Of a stretch of 64,000 bases of DNA, positions 63,898 to 64,000 are shown piece by piece. The notes under the pieces were generated by a model, which was given only the letters and a program-made list of their open reading frames with translations, was not told where the DNA came from and ran no database searches. A program made the position numbers and the translations under genes. This DNA comes from Sessilibacter corallicola (GTDB taxonomy: Bacteria > Pseudomonadota > Gammaproteobacteria > Pseudomonadales > Cellvibrionaceae). The stretch is from contig NZ_JAJSLX010000002.1 in NCBI RefSeq assembly GCF_021290925.1, positions 1,236,235 to 1,300,234 on the forward strand. Direction: 5' to 3'. How positions within the stretch are numbered: the first letter of the stretch is position 1; every line of letters starts with the position of its first letter.

Positions 63898-63910
63898 TCC
63901 CAAATTGGGA
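63898..63910. promoter_or_regulatory. Operator palindrome O2 of the HigB/HigA-ImmA operon
   Basis: TCCCAAATTGGGA is a second inverted repeat sharing the TCCCAA/TTGGGA arms of O1. Its centre is 46 bases from that of O1, just upstream of the -35, suggesting two bound dimers clamping the promoter. Confidence 0.78.
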
Positions 63911-63958
63911 AATTTAGATAATTGGGGGATTGATTGAATATTCGGGGAGCCAAAACGA

Positions 63959-63984
63959 AAAAAGGCCGCTGAATAGCGACCTTT
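63959..63984. terminator. Probable terminator at the window edge
   Basis: AAAAGGCCGCT, loop GAAT, AGCGACCTTTT with one mismatch in the stem; an A/T-flanked hairpin that could end transcription entering from the right or leaving to the right. Confidence 0.6.
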
Positions 63985-64000
63985 TAAGGCATCATTTAGA

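Overview
The window comes from a Gram-negative gammaproteobacterium of moderate GC. The evidence is a Pseudomonas-style cheY-cheZ-cheA-cheB-motCD-parA-cheW locus, an OprD-type porin, DctB/DctD, PrrB/PrrA and a type I-E CRISPR repeat. A marine Cellvibrionales/Oceanospirillales-like lineage would fit, but nothing here fixes the genus. No rRNA or tRNA gene was recognised.

Layout. (1) 1-11,000: the end of a flagellar/chemotaxis locus, comprising CheY, CheZ, a CheA with a long repeat-bearing linker, CheB, the second stator MotC/MotD, a ParA-type positioning ATPase, a ParP-like CheW-domain partner, CheW and a DUF2802 protein. (2) 11,100-18,400: a C4-dicarboxylate module with an OprD-type porin, DctB, DctD and a DASS transporter. 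A near-perfect sigma-54 promoter precedes the transporter and weaker candidates lie between porin and dctB. (3) 18,500-22,600: a YnjC/YnjB-like ABC importer with a radical-SAM protein but no ATPase gene. (4) 22,800-26,200: a PrrA/PrrB redox two-component pair divergent from a PepSY membrane protein. (5) 26,500-33,300: a Cus-type Cu/Ag RND efflux operon led by a small Cys/His/Met-rich precursor. (6) 33,700-37,700: a secreted unknown protein, then a type VI secretion cargo module (PAAR-TTR protein, PD-(D/E)xK nuclease, DUF3396 immunity). (7) 37,800-46,100: a membrane-sensor Ser/Thr kinase with a cupredoxin lipoprotein, a broken Crp/Fnr gene, an Mpo1-like protein, an EamA exporter, an AraC regulator and a MarR-GFA operon whose last codons were rewritten by a miniature mobile element. 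(8) 46,965-55,109: a 2,714-residue autotransporter with exact 603-bp internal repeats. (9) 55,200-64,000: an accessory region with three small genes, a 13-repeat type I-E CRISPR array without cas genes, a second nuclease/DUF3396 pair, recombinase debris, and a HigB-like / HigA-ImmA / Beta-protein operon under two palindromic operators.

The genome also carries at least two families of miniature inverted-repeat elements: one at 9,846, 16,189 and 41,069, the other at 45,520. Short 14-22 bp tandem repeats recur in intergenic gaps.

Best candidates for something new: the three-gene HigB-like/HigA-ImmA/Beta-protein operon at the right end; the sensor-kinase/cupredoxin pair; the orphan YnjBC plus radical-SAM cluster; two nuclease-immunity pairs sharing the same two-family architecture; and CheA linker repeats that resemble the CheY-binding peptides of FliM and CheZ.
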